Shown: positions 1 to 8,605 of the stretch, in pieces
Layout of the letters: every line of letters begins with the position of its first letter
Numbering within the stretch: the first letter of the stretch is position 1
Assembly: GCF_900110435.1 (NCBI RefSeq)
Contig: NZ_FODT01000001.1
Coordinates: forward strand, 434,001 to 498,000
Length of the DNA stretch: 64,000 nt
Direction of reading: 5' to 3'
Source of the DNA: Rhodopseudomonas pseudopalustris
GTDB lineage: Bacteria; Pseudomonadota; Alphaproteobacteria; Rhizobiales; Xanthobacteraceae
Program-made: the position numbers and the translations under genes
The notes under the pieces: generated by a model
Databases searched by the model: none
The model's input: the letters and a program-made list of their open reading frames with translations, nothing else
What the model was told of the DNA's origin: nothing

Positions 1-1363
1 CCGTCATCGCGGCGAAGGGCTGGGCGATCTGGAAGGTGCGTCCTATGCCGATGGCCGCGAAGTCGGCTGGCGTCGACGGGTTGCGCCAAACGCCATCCCT
101 GTCGCGAACTGACACCGATCCGCTATCGGGCGCCAGAAATCCGGATAGCTGGTTGAACAGCGTCGTCTTGCCGGCGCCGTTCGGTCCGATCAACCCAAGG
201 ATTTCGCCCTCCCGCAAATTGAAGCTGACATTGTTGGTGACACGGAGACCGCCGAAGCTTTTTTCCAAATGCTCAACGCGCATTATCTCAGCTTTACTCT
301 CCACCGGCACGGCCGCCGGCGCTGACGTCGCCGACACGCCAGGACGATCGACCTGCGGATCATCTGACGTTTGCGGTTTCCCTCGCGGCAGCAACCCCAT
401 CAAGCCGCTCGGCATGAAGAGCGCAACCAGCATCAGGACCAACCCGTAGACGAAGCCATGCAGACCCGCGGCATGCGCACCAAGCCATCCGCGTGCTAGT
501 TCGGAAATCGGCACAAGAATTACAGCGCCGAGCAGCGGGCCAACCACTGTGCCGAGCCCACCGACCAGCGCAAACATCACGATTTGGATCGACGTCGTCA
601 GCGAAAACGCTGCGGCAGGCTCGATGAAGCTAAGATAGATCGCATGGAAGGTGCCGACCAGCGATGTCAACGCAGCTGATACGGCGACAGCAATGAGACG
701 CACCTTTACGGTGTTGACCCCAGCAGCGTTTGCGGCGGACTCCCGCTCGCGTGTCGCGATGAGGTAGAAGCCAATCCGATGCGAGTGGATCCACCAGGAT
801 ACGATAAGCGTCAGCAGGACCAACCCAAACGCGATAAGGAGCTGAGGTAGCCTTTCCTGGAACACCATCCATTCCAGGCCGATCTTGAGGGGAATCATTG
901 CCCCGGTGGCACCGCCTGTGAACTCCTTCCAGTGCAAAGCCAGCGCACGAAACACTTCCAGGAACGCGATGGTTGCAAGCGCGAAGAACGGCCCCTTGAG
1001 CCGGAAGCACGGATAGCTGATAGCAATTGCTACAACCACGGAAACCGCAGCCCCGACAAATAGCCCGATCCACGGGCTGACGCCGAGATTCATGAGAATG
1101 ATCCCGGCGTATGAGCCGATTCCGTAGAAGATGGTATGACCAAGCGACAGCTGTCCTGCAAAACCGCCGACGATGTTCCAAGCCGACGAAAGCGCAGCGA
1201 ATATGCATATCGTGATGAAGATGTGATAGACGAACTGATCGTCCATCGAGACCGGTACGATCAGGAGCGCGCACAGCAACGATGCAAGCAACACCTTGTA
1301 GAGCAATGAGAATCGCACCGCTGACTCTTTATGTGGGTTTGAAGACAACGACATAGCGGTCAT
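1..1363 (-). CDS. Fused LivM-LivG branched-chain amino acid-type ABC transporter (permease + ATPase), 3' end outside window
   Basis: One uninterrupted frame encodes a LivM-type permease followed by a LivG-type ATPase; I translated it by hand because it leaves the window. Residues about 15-340 hold hydrophobic spans with LivM landmarks (AGQLSLGHTIFYGIGSY, and a GGLGTVVGPLLGA stretch). A Ser/Pro/Ala-rich linker leads to an ATPase starting near residue 361 (MRVEHLEKSFGG) with Walker A GPNGAGKT at about 165-200 in window coordinates. The Q-loop, signature and Walker B lie beyond position 1. The start is the ATG at 1363, whose ATGA overlaps the livH stop, so the two are translationally coupled. 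The family imports branched-chain amino acids, amides or aromatic acids across the inner membrane; the substrate here is unknown. Separate livM and livG genes are more usual. Confidence 0.93.
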   Translation of the reverse strand, partial: MTAMSLSSNPHKESAVRFSLLYKVLLASLLCALLIVPVSMDDQFVYHIFITICIFAALSSAWNIVGGFAGQLSLGHTIFYGIGSYAGIILMNLGVSPWIGLFVGAAVSVVVAIAISYPCFRLKGPFFALATIAFLEVFRALALHWKEFTGGATGAMIPLKIGLEWMVFQERLPQLLIAFGLVLLTLIVSWWIHSHRIGFYLIATRERESAANAAGVNTVKVRLIAVAVSAALTSLVGTFHAIYLSFIEPAAAFSLTTSIQIVMFALVGGLGTVVGPLLGAVILVPISELARGWLGAHAAGLHGFVYGLVLMLVALFMPSGLMGLLPRGKPQTSDDPQVDRPGVSATSAPAAVPVESKAEIMRVEHLEKSFGGLRVTNNVSFNLREGEILGLIGPNGAGKTTLFNQLSGFLAPDSGSVSVRDRDGVWRNPSTPADFAAIGIGRTFQIAQPFAAMT

Positions 1364-2247
1364 TGGGACACATGGGAGAGGTTCAGGCGCGCACTGAAAA
1401 GACCCGTCGGCTTGACGATCAGAAGCAGGAGGAAAACGCCGAAAACAGCGATTTCGCGGAGGTCTGACCCTAGATAGAAGCCTGCAAAGCTATCGATAAG
1501 ACCGATGATCATCGCACCGACGAACGCGCCACCGATCGAGCCTAGGCCGCCCAAGACGACGACGACGAAGCACGTCAATGCGAAGTATGTCCCGATGCTT
1601 GGCGATGACGGATAGAGTGGCGCAACCGCTACTGCCGCAACGCCGACGCACGCGGATCCAACCCCAAATGTGAGGACGAATATCCAGTTGACGTTGATGC
1701 CCATAATCTGGGCCGCCGCCCTGTTCTGCGCGACAGCGCGGACAGCGCGGCCAGTCTGCGAGCGAGACAGGAACAGCTGCAGAGCCAACACGACAACGAT
1801 GGACAGCACGAAGATCAACAACTGACCGATCAACACACGAACAGGCCCGAGTTCGACGGAGGTTCGCAGGCCGTGAGGCGGCGTACTGGCGACGTCGGCG
1901 CCGAAAACCAGGAGCGCCAGATTGATCAACGCCGTCGACAGACCGACCGTTGCAAGAATCTGGATATGATCGTCCTGCGCTGACATCAACGGCTGTATAA
2001 GGAGCTTCTGGGTCAATGCGCCCAAACAAAACAGGATTGGAACGACCAGCACGATGGTCGCATAAGGATGAATGCCAACGGCATTGGTCAGCACATATGT
2101 GAGATACATTCCGATCATGAGAAACTCTCCATGAGCGAAATTGATAACCTTGATGATGCCGAATATCAGCGTCAGTCCGACGCTAACGATCGCGTAAAGC
2201 GCACCAAGCATGATTCCGTTGGCGATGATTTGCCAGAACGTATCCAC
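1360..2247 (-). CDS. LivH-type ABC transporter permease
   Basis: This is an inner-membrane permease of the branched-chain amino acid/amide importer family, about 295 aa with roughly eight hydrophobic spans. It opens with the typical NGIMLGALYAIVSVGLTLIFG segment, then INFAHGEF, and has GGLGSIGGAFVGA near the C-terminus. I place the start at the GTG at 2247 because GGGAGGAA lies five bases upstream; the open frame extends 16 codons further up to 2295, but that part is not LivH-like. It lies between the binding-protein gene and the fused livMG gene, overlapping the latter by ATGA. It would pair with the LivM half of that protein to form the translocation pore. Confidence 0.93.
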   Translation of the reverse strand: MDTFWQIIANGIMLGALYAIVSVGLTLIFGIIKVINFAHGEFLMIGMYLTYVLTNAVGIHPYATIVLVVPILFCLGALTQKLLIQPLMSAQDDHIQILATVGLSTALINLALLVFGADVASTPPHGLRTSVELGPVRVLIGQLLIFVLSIVVVLALQLFLSRSQTGRAVRAVAQNRAAAQIMGINVNWIFVLTFGVGSACVGVAAVAVAPLYPSSPSIGTYFALTCFVVVVLGGLGSIGGAFVGAMIIGLIDSFAGFYLGSDLREIAVFGVFLLLLIVKPTGLFSARLNLSHVSQ

Positions 2248-2307
2248 GTCTTCCTCCCGAGTCGGAGGTTGCCAGCGACTTGGCGTCGCCGGCAACCTTT
2301 CGATATC

Positions 2308-3522
2308 TTACTTAGCGAACTTCATCGGACTGATTGCGATCGTGTCCGGAAACACCGTGACCAGCTCGCCACCTTGCCATTGCATGCCGCTCATTCGCGC
2401 ACGCAAATTCTGATTTTCATCATCGAACTTGACTCCGAAGCCGACTGCGGTCGCCCCATCCGGAACATCGAGCTTCTTGATTTCCGAAACGACCATCTTG
2501 GCGTTCAGATCATCGAGCTTGCTCATCGATTCAAGAATAGCTTTCGCACCGAAGTAGTTGACGAGCGAATGACCGGACCGCGGCAGCGTTCCATATTTGG
2601 CCTGATATGCTGCGACAAATTCCCTCAGACCCGGCGTTCCCTCCATGCTCATTTTGAATTGCGGGAAATCGACGACGAGAACGCCCTCCATCGTCGCCTG
2701 ACCAACGGCCTCGAGCGTAGGCTGCATGGAGTATCCACCGCCGGCGCCAATAATGGCCTTCGGCTTGAACCCTGCTTCCCTGGCCTGCTGCAGGAACAGC
2801 GTCGTATCGTTCTGAAAAGAGTTTTGAAGGACGACATCGACGCCGCGCTGTTTCAGGTCAAGGACGATGGACGACATGTCGATGGTCGCCGGAGAATAGG
2901 ACTGAACGCTGACGAGGTTGAGACCCGCTCCGACGACCAGCCGCTTCTGATGGGCGGCAACGGAAGAGCCATAGCTGCCGTCCTCGTGAATAACGGCCAC
3001 CTTGATGTCTCTCGGCGCTCGGCCCAAATCCGGCGCAATCTTCTCCGTGATAATTTTGACCTCGAGGCGAGCCATATCCTCAGAGGTCGGATTGGTACGG
3101 AACAGATAGTTCATTTTACGTGTCGTGACTTCATCGGCGACCGCGCCAAGCTCGAAGTATGGAATTTGCGAAAGCTCGGCCACTTGGCTAGCGGCGATCG
3201 AACGCGCCGACGAGTAGGATCCGAAAATCGCCTTAACACGCTCGCGCGAGATCAACCTTCGCGCTTCGCCAACCGCCTGATTGTTGTCGACGGCATCGCC
3301 GCGTTCCAGGATGATCTTCTCACCCTTCAGCCCACCCTTCTTGTTTACTTCATCGACCGCAATCTCGAGGCCGCGTGCACTCTCCTGCCCAAGCAGCGCA
3401 AGCTGGCCACTGAAGGGATAGAGAGCGCCGACCTTGACATCGGCATAGGCCGCTGGCGCGGCTACGAGCGCGGAAGTGAAAAGAAGCCCCGCTAACTGTG
3501 TCGATCTGATTTTATTGCCCAA
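2308..3522 (-). CDS. Periplasmic substrate-binding protein, LivJ/LivK type
   Basis: This 404-residue secreted protein belongs to the periplasmic binding family of branched-chain amino acid-type ABC importers. Residues 1-27 form a signal peptide (basic start, hydrophobic core, cleavage near AYA-DVK). The mature protein begins with KVGALYPFSGQLALLGQE, the usual first strand and ligand loop. The start codon is TTG, supported by AGGAGGAA about five bases upstream and by the complete signal peptide. It is the first transporter gene of the unit and follows the GMC oxidoreductase gene by 121 bases. The ligand cannot be named from sequence; the neighbouring hydrolase and oxidoreductase suggest a compound degraded after uptake. 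Confidence 0.93.
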   Translation of the reverse strand: MGNKIRSTQLAGLLFTSALVAAPAAYADVKVGALYPFSGQLALLGQESARGLEIAVDEVNKKGGLKGEKIILERGDAVDNNQAVGEARRLISRERVKAIFGSYSSARSIAASQVAELSQIPYFELGAVADEVTTRKMNYLFRTNPTSEDMARLEVKIITEKIAPDLGRAPRDIKVAVIHEDGSYGSSVAAHQKRLVVGAGLNLVSVQSYSPATIDMSSIVLDLKQRGVDVVLQNSFQNDTTLFLQQAREAGFKPKAIIGAGGGYSMQPTLEAVGQATMEGVLVVDFPQFKMSMEGTPGLREFVAAYQAKYGTLPRSGHSLVNYFGAKAILESMSKLDDLNAKMVVSEIKKLDVPDGATAVGFGVKFDDENQNLRARMSGMQWQGGELVTVFPDTIAISPMKFAK

Positions 3523-3618
3523 GTATTCCTCCTATTGTTTTATTGAGCTATTGAAGCGATGGTACAGACTCGCGGCTCGCGCACAGCGCTAATATCGTTG
3601 GATTGACGATCAAACGAG

Positions 3619-3634
3619 CGAGACCAAAATCTCG
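3619..3634 (-). promoter_or_regulatory. Small hairpin between the GMC oxidoreductase and binding-protein genes
   Basis: A perfect 5-bp stem (CGAGA/TCTCG) with a six-base loop lies in the 121-base gap between the oxidoreductase stop and the TTG start of the binding-protein gene. It could be a weak terminator or an RNA processing site that uncouples enzyme and transporter expression. No long U-run follows it, so a functional role is uncertain. Confidence 0.25.
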
Positions 3635-3643
3635 TTCTGAAGA

Positions 3644-5413
3644 TCATGCAGGACACTTTCCTGCTCCCTGTCCGCGCCACTGCGTCAGGATTGCGTCGCT
3701 CATCTTCTCTGCGATCATGATCGTCGGAATATTCGTGTTTGCGCGAGGAACGGCAGGCATGATCGAAGCATCGATGACTCGCAGACCATCGACGCCATGA
3801 ACTCGTCCGTCCGAGGCGACAACCGCTTCGTTATCGTCGAACCGTCCCATCCGGCACGTACCAGACGCATGCCAGACCCCGTGAACAGCCCCGCGAACGA
3901 ACTGCTCAAGAACGTCGTCGTCGGCTAGCACGTGCTCGATCTGCGGTCCCTCGACGACCAGCCGGCGAAGGAGCTGCCGCCTGAACCAGTGCGGACCGTC
4001 CAGGCAACTCGCCAGAATGGATGTCAGAACCTTGTTCTTGGTGGTCACCCGATTGAGGTCGCGGACGCGTTCGCTGTAGCTCGACGGGAACGTGTCGGAC
4101 GTGACGGCCTGCATCTGCGGCGTTTCGAACAGCCGTCCTGCAAAACGAACGGCCAGCTTCAGGCGTTCGAGATCGCGGTAGTCTGACAGCATGTCGAAAT
4201 TGACGTCAGGCTCGGCGGCGGGATCGGACGTCGACAGCGTCACTCGTCCGCGCGAGTACGATTTGTTGACGAACGCAACCAGCGAGCCCAACTGCTTGCC
4301 GACCGGATGCCAGCCACTCTTGCTGAGGCCGAACATATACATGTCACTCGGTCCGCAATCCTGCACACCCGAACTGTAACGCAGGGCAACATGAATGTGC
4401 CGTGTCAGGCTATTCGGAAGGCGCGCGAATGGCTTTATCCAACCGGACAGCGACAATGCCGGATGCTCGTTCAGATTCCGACCGACTCCCGACCGGTCCG
4501 CCATCACGGACACGCCGATCTTTTGCAGGTCCCCGCCCGGCCCGATGCCCGCGCGCATGAGCAGCGCAGGAGAATGAATCGCGCCGGCCGAAACGATAGT
4601 TTCACGCGCGGAGATCCGGACGGGCCCCGCGGCCGTATTGGCTTCAGCACCGCGCACCGTATGTCCCTCGACGACCAGTCGCTGGACCGTGACGTTGGTG
4701 AGGATCGTGAGATTCTTGCGCTGGCGGGTGCTGTTGTCTAGATACGCAGTCGAAGCCGAAACGCGGCGGTCGTACGCGTTTGAGATCGAAATCGGAAAGT
4801 AGCCATCGGTGAACTGAGCATTCTGATCTTGCAGCGCTTCGTAGCCTGCGCCGGCAAAGGAGTCCGCGACCGATTTTGAAAAATCGGGCCAGACATTGCG
4901 CTGGATTCGGCGGACCGGAATTCGACCGTCCTTGCCGTGAAGCGGACCAGTGAAGTCCATGTCCCGTTCGAGCTTGATGAAATATGGCAGAACGTCCGAC
5001 CACGACCAGCCGGACGCTCCCTGTGCCTCCCACTCGTCATAGTCGAGCGGAATGCCGCGATTTGCCTGCATGTCGTTGATGCTTGATCCACCGCCGATTA
5101 CACGCGCCTGTTCATAGCGCGTGATCCGGGACGGCAACTGCGGCTGGTTATGCGGCGGGCTGGTGATGGCAACCTTGAGATTGGACCATGTGTTCTTCGG
5201 ATCGAAATAGGCTGCCCGCGGATAGCTGCTGAGGAGGTCCGGCTCGACCTGATCAGGCGGCTGATCACGCCCGGCTTCGACCAGCAGCACGCGCACGCCG
5301 AAGTCCGACGACAGCCGATGTGCCAGCACGCAACCTGCCGAACCACCTCCGATGATGAGGAAATCGCATTCCAAGACGGGCACGCTATCTGCTGACATCG
5401 TCCAAGCATTCAC
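3644..5413 (-). CDS. GMC-family FAD-dependent alcohol oxidoreductase (choline dehydrogenase-like)
   Basis: This 589-aa flavoprotein oxidises alcohol groups, probably in the cytoplasm or on the inner membrane, as no signal peptide is visible. The N-terminus has the FAD-binding Rossmann motif GGGSAGCVLAHRLS followed by the acidic strand end VEAG. The GMC signature region around EQARVIGGGSSIND is present. The C-terminal catalytic block has WHASGTCRMG (active-site His) and later ANTNIPTIMIAEKM, the usual His-then-Asn arrangement. The ATG at 5413 lies six bases after the stop of the amidohydrolase gene and follows an AAGAAG ribosome site; a second in-frame Met five codons on is possible. Co-transcription with an amidohydrolase and a LIV-type importer suggests stepwise catabolism of an imported compound. 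Confidence 0.92.
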   Translation of the reverse strand: MNAWTMSADSVPVLECDFLIIGGGSAGCVLAHRLSSDFGVRVLLVEAGRDQPPDQVEPDLLSSYPRAAYFDPKNTWSNLKVAITSPPHNQPQLPSRITRYEQARVIGGGSSINDMQANRGIPLDYDEWEAQGASGWSWSDVLPYFIKLERDMDFTGPLHGKDGRIPVRRIQRNVWPDFSKSVADSFAGAGYEALQDQNAQFTDGYFPISISNAYDRRVSASTAYLDNSTRQRKNLTILTNVTVQRLVVEGHTVRGAEANTAAGPVRISARETIVSAGAIHSPALLMRAGIGPGGDLQKIGVSVMADRSGVGRNLNEHPALSLSGWIKPFARLPNSLTRHIHVALRYSSGVQDCGPSDMYMFGLSKSGWHPVGKQLGSLVAFVNKSYSRGRVTLSTSDPAAEPDVNFDMLSDYRDLERLKLAVRFAGRLFETPQMQAVTSDTFPSSYSERVRDLNRVTTKNKVLTSILASCLDGPHWFRRQLLRRLVVEGPQIEHVLADDDVLEQFVRGAVHGVWHASGTCRMGRFDDNEAVVASDGRVHGVDGLRVIDASIMPAVPRANTNIPTIMIAEKMSDAILTQWRGQGAGKCPA

Positions 5414-5419
5414 TTCTTG

Positions 5420-6643
5420 TCAGGCAACTATGCCGAGCTCATTGAGGATCGTTCTGTCGAACATCCCCTGGCGAATCAGATCGCCGGATGAGAAATGGAC
5501 AACGCCACGCGCCACAACTGTTTCGATATTGAGGTCGTCATCCAGGAATACAAGATCCGCATCCGCGCCACGGGCGAGCTTGCCCTTGCTCGACAGGCCA
5601 GCGATCGCTGCGGGATTGCTCGTTACCGGTCCGAGAGCCTCGGCGATATCCACGCCTTCCTCACGCACCCATCGCTTCCATACGGCATGCAGCGAGCGCA
5701 CCGGCATATAGTTCGCAACCTTCGGCTTGTTCTCGCCAGCCTCTTCTTTCGGGGGCGCGCCATTGCCGTCGGAGCTCATCGTGATCCGGCTTGCCGGCAC
5801 TCCAGCCGCCCGGAGAATTCCGTATGCCTTTGACGGCAGAGTCGCGCGTGAGAAATTGTTCTCCGGCGAGTAGTTCGCGCCAATATCGACATATCCGCCG
5901 CGCTTACCCCAATCGATGGCATCGCTCATGTAACCATCAGTCTGGTTGACGTGAGAGGGTAGGAACTGAGTGATCGGAAGCCCTGTGCGATCGACAATGT
6001 CGAATACTGGGCGCAACACCTGCTTGAGATAAGGGGGAACCTGAAGGCACAAATAACCCGACTTACCCGACAAGCGACCGGCAAGGAGGCTCTCCGTCGC
6101 AGCCTTGGCGATGTACTGGGCGCCGGCGCCGAAGCTGTCATAACCATAACCCAGTTCGGAGATCGAAATCTCTCCGACGCCAATGATCTCATTGACGTAA
6201 GCTAAGTCGGTGCGGATGCGCCCGGTCAGCGTGGGGATCGGATGCTCTAGCGTCGCCCCGGTGACGCAATAGGCGCTGATGCCATCCTGGATGAAGGCCT
6301 TCGTCTTCGCAACCAGCGACGCCATATTCTTCGTCGTGGCGTCGAAGCCCAGCATGCCAATCACACTTGTGATGCCCGCGCGAACCAGCTGGCTGGTCTG
6401 CAGCTCCGGCGCGCGGCTTGCAAAGCCAAGGCCACCGCCACCGCCGAGGACATGGACGTGATTATCGACAAAGCCGGGGCAGACCACTTTTCCCGCCGCG
6501 TCGATTTCAGTCAGTTCGATTCCGCTCGCCTTGAAAGTTCCACGGTCCACGATGTCCACGATCCGCTCAGAGCTAATCACGATGTCCTTTTCGCCCAGAC
6601 ACTGGGGCGCGAACACCTTTGCGTTGCGAATGACTGTAACCAA
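5420..6643 (-). CDS. Amidohydrolase related to isoaspartyl dipeptidase (IadA-like)
   Basis: This 407-aa protein is a metal-dependent amidohydrolase closest in pattern to isoaspartyl dipeptidase IadA. The first metal pair is in GFVDNHVHVLGGGG (residues about 57-70), later metal His residues lie in LPSHVN, and the catalytic Asp is in SSDGNGAPP. The C-terminal GADADLVFLDDD closes the small beta-sandwich domain. The position that in IadA carries the carbamylated Lys (GVKCAIS) reads GVGEISIS here, so a Glu seems to occupy the bridging site. That predicts a related but different hydrolase, perhaps acting on another N-acyl or cyclic amide. It is the first gene of the catabolic unit and diverges from the LysR gene. 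Confidence 0.88.
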   Translation of the reverse strand: MVTVIRNAKVFAPQCLGEKDIVISSERIVDIVDRGTFKASGIELTEIDAAGKVVCPGFVDNHVHVLGGGGGLGFASRAPELQTSQLVRAGITSVIGMLGFDATTKNMASLVAKTKAFIQDGISAYCVTGATLEHPIPTLTGRIRTDLAYVNEIIGVGEISISELGYGYDSFGAGAQYIAKAATESLLAGRLSGKSGYLCLQVPPYLKQVLRPVFDIVDRTGLPITQFLPSHVNQTDGYMSDAIDWGKRGGYVDIGANYSPENNFSRATLPSKAYGILRAAGVPASRITMSSDGNGAPPKEEAGENKPKVANYMPVRSLHAVWKRWVREEGVDIAEALGPVTSNPAAIAGLSSKGKLARGADADLVFLDDDLNIETVVARGVVHFSSGDLIRQGMFDRTILNELGIVA

Positions 6644-6673
6644 CTAATCCACTCCAATTTGCTCGCGAGCGTA

Positions 6674-6692
6674 GAGACGCGCTCAACGTCTC
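6674..6692. promoter_or_regulatory. Candidate operator palindrome in the amidohydrolase/LysR divergent region
   Basis: A perfect inverted repeat GAGACG-N7-CGTCTC lies 31 bases upstream of the amidohydrolase start, within the 153-base divergent region. LysR-type regulators commonly bind interrupted palindromes in such gaps. Position and symmetry support the call; there is no direct evidence of binding. Confidence 0.4.
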
Positions 6693-6796
6693 GCGTTGGA
6701 CGTCGTGCGGGGCGTTCTCCCTTGATGTCCATTGACTAGAACAGCCTCCGCTCGTAAATCAAATTAAATAAACAACTCAATCCACAAGGCGCACTT

Positions 6797-7714
6797 ATGA
6801 ATCTTCGACAGATCCGCGCGTTTCTCCTCGTTGCGAAATATCGAAGCTTTACGCGCGCAGCAGACGAGCTTGGACTTACGCAAGCAGCTGTAAGCTTGAT
6901 GATACGGGAGTTCGAAGCGGGCATTGGCATGCCCGTATTTGCACGATCGACACGGTCAATTCACATCACCCCCGTTGGCCAAGGCCTTCAGCCCGAACTC
7001 GAACGAATCCTTAGCGATCTCGACAAGGTCTTTTCGGCGGTGAGCGCGTCTATCAGCATTCGGAAAGGAAATGTCCGCGTCGCGTCGCTGTCATCAATTG
7101 CCGTTCGCCTTTTGCCCAGCACCATCGCCAGGTGCAGGCAACAGCATCCGGCGATCTCCATTTCAATTCGCGACGACACCAGCGCCAAAGTGCTGGAGCA
7201 GGTGAAGAGCGCAGCGGCAGACTTCGGGATCAGTACCAACGATGCGCCCTCAACAGAGATCGATTTCACCCCGCTCTTTTCGGAAAAATTCTCGGTCGTC
7301 TGCAGCCGGGCCCATCCTTTTGCGAAACTGCATAGCATTGGATGGGGAAAACTGTGCGAAACGCCATATATTGGCATGACTGAAGAAACAGGTATTGGGC
7401 GCTTGATTGGTCAGATCGAGCAACGGCAATCGCGCAATCTGAATACTGTGATCCAAGTATCGCAGCTTTCCACTGTCTTGGGCCAGCTAGAGGAAAATCT
7501 TGGAGTAGCGCTGTTGCCCGAGACAGCCAAACCGTCACCACGGCATCACGCGCTAACATCGATTCCTCTTTCAGGCCTCAATATAGTTCGCAGTATTGGG
7601 ATTTTGCGCCGAGTGGACCGTCCACTTTCGCCCGCCGCCAGCGCGGTCGCAGACGCGATCGCTATCGTTGTACGAAATCGATTTGAGGAGACCAACATCC
7701 AGGTTCTCACGTAG
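6797..7714 (+). CDS. LysR-family transcriptional regulator
   Basis: This 305-aa regulator has an N-terminal winged helix-turn-helix (residues 1-60: MNLRQIRAFLLVAKYRSFTRAADELGLTQAAVSLMI, written here as two parts RQIRAFLLV and TQAAVSLMI) and a periplasmic-binding-like effector domain (about 90-295). It is transcribed away from the amidohydrolase-oxidoreductase-transporter unit with a 153-base gap, the classic arrangement for a LysR activator of a divergent catabolic operon. The effector is probably the imported compound or a breakdown product. The gene marks the right edge of the intact cassette; the DNA downstream is decayed. Confidence 0.93.
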   Translation: MNLRQIRAFLLVAKYRSFTRAADELGLTQAAVSLMIREFEAGIGMPVFARSTRSIHITPVGQGLQPELERILSDLDKVFSAVSASISIRKGNVRVASLSSIAVRLLPSTIARCRQQHPAISISIRDDTSAKVLEQVKSAAADFGISTNDAPSTEIDFTPLFSEKFSVVCSRAHPFAKLHSIGWGKLCETPYIGMTEETGIGRLIGQIEQRQSRNLNTVIQVSQLSTVLGQLEENLGVALLPETAKPSPRHHALTSIPLSGLNIVRSIGILRRVDRPLSPAASAVADAIAIVVRNRFEETNIQVLT

Positions 7715-7844
7715 ATTGGGGAGGCTGCAGAGCCCCGCGCGGCGGCATAATCCTCTACGCGTAGCATCGAGCACTCAGGCGATCGCTACGAGCGCCAATC
7801 CAACGTCCAGGCGCAGAACCTATGACGCACACTTTCTCCCACAG

Positions 7845-8080
7845 AGGCAATCTCGCCGGCACCGGAAGCGGTTGAGCAACTTGGCCGATTCATGCGGGAG
7901 CAGATCGCCGATAGCGGGGCTCCGTGCCGGAAGGCCAAATTTCGGGCCGTGGTCGATCGGATCGAAGTGGACGAGAACACCGTCCGGATCATCAGAGACC
8001 GCGCGACGCTCGAACAGGTCACCGCACTAAACCGACCCTGTGGCCAGGGTTGCAGCTCTGTCGGCAAATGGCGCACCTAA
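7845..8080 (+). pseudogene. Remnant A: C-terminal end of a large serine recombinase
   Basis: Only the last 75 or so codons of a recombinase survive. Recognisable pieces are APCRKAKFRAVVDRIEVD, then TVRIIRDRATLEQ, ending GKWRT-stop. The same block (FR-K-..RA/S-V-D-.IE-D-..-VRII) recurs in remnant B at 8.9 kb and, more distantly, in remnant C at 16.1 kb. The end lies on CAAATGGCGCACC, nearly identical to the ends of B and C. No N-terminal resolvase domain or catalytic Ser is present, so it cannot be active. Confidence 0.68.
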
Positions 8081-8321
8081 CAGAACTACGAATTCCTCAA
8101 AGTTACTAGATAGCCCTGGCTCGAGCATGGTGCAAACAGCGGTCAAGTTATGAAACGCCGCGGTGCCGCGCTGAAACAACTCTGTCAAAGTCCGGCACCT
8201 ATTTGAACCACGCGCAGATTGTTCGTCGTGCCAGTTTTGGCGAAGGGAATCCCGCTCGGTCATCCCCTTTCGACCAATTTCAAGACGGTGCCGTGCGGGC
8301 CGAGCCGCTCAGGCACCGCCC

Positions 8322-8605
8322 TATTCTTCACCCCGGACCTGCACAGAATGGCCAGGCGATACTACTCGGTAGTTGCGCTGAAGCACGTCGTAGGCCGGCG
8401 CGCGCACGGACTCTTGATCTCGGCTTGCCGTGAGCTCCTTCGCAACGAAGCACTGCCGCGGATCAGCGCCACCGCGAGCAGACGCTTGGTGTAAGGATGC
8501 GTCGGGTTCTCGGACACCGCTTCGCGCGAACCGATTTTGACGATCTCCGAGATACAAGAGGCGACCCGGTGGCTGACCCGCTCGACCACCTGACCACCAT
8601 CCTCT
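8322..8605 (-). pseudogene. Remnant of a dipeptide/oligopeptide-type ABC transporter ATPase (DppF/GsiA C-terminus)
   Basis: The frame reads [10 protein letters not shown], then [26 protein letters not shown]. This is the region after the Walker B and H-loop in DppF/OppF/GsiA-type ATPases, where the family has VVE-hydrophobic-SHRVAVMYLG and ENPxHPYTxxLL. Near position 8425 the similarity jumps to another frame, which continues [10 protein letters not shown] and ends in VSPGHSVQ, matching the family's C-terminal tail. The Walker motifs and N-terminal two thirds are gone. The fragment is therefore frameshifted and truncated, a relic of a lost peptide importer, lying between the two recombinase scars. 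Confidence 0.7.

Noticed and set aside
2068-3495. 475-codon open frame opposite the binding-protein gene
   Set aside because: It mirrors a protein with a signal peptide and clear family motifs on the other strand; its own product is Arg/His/Asp-rich without a domain, as expected for a high-GC shadow.
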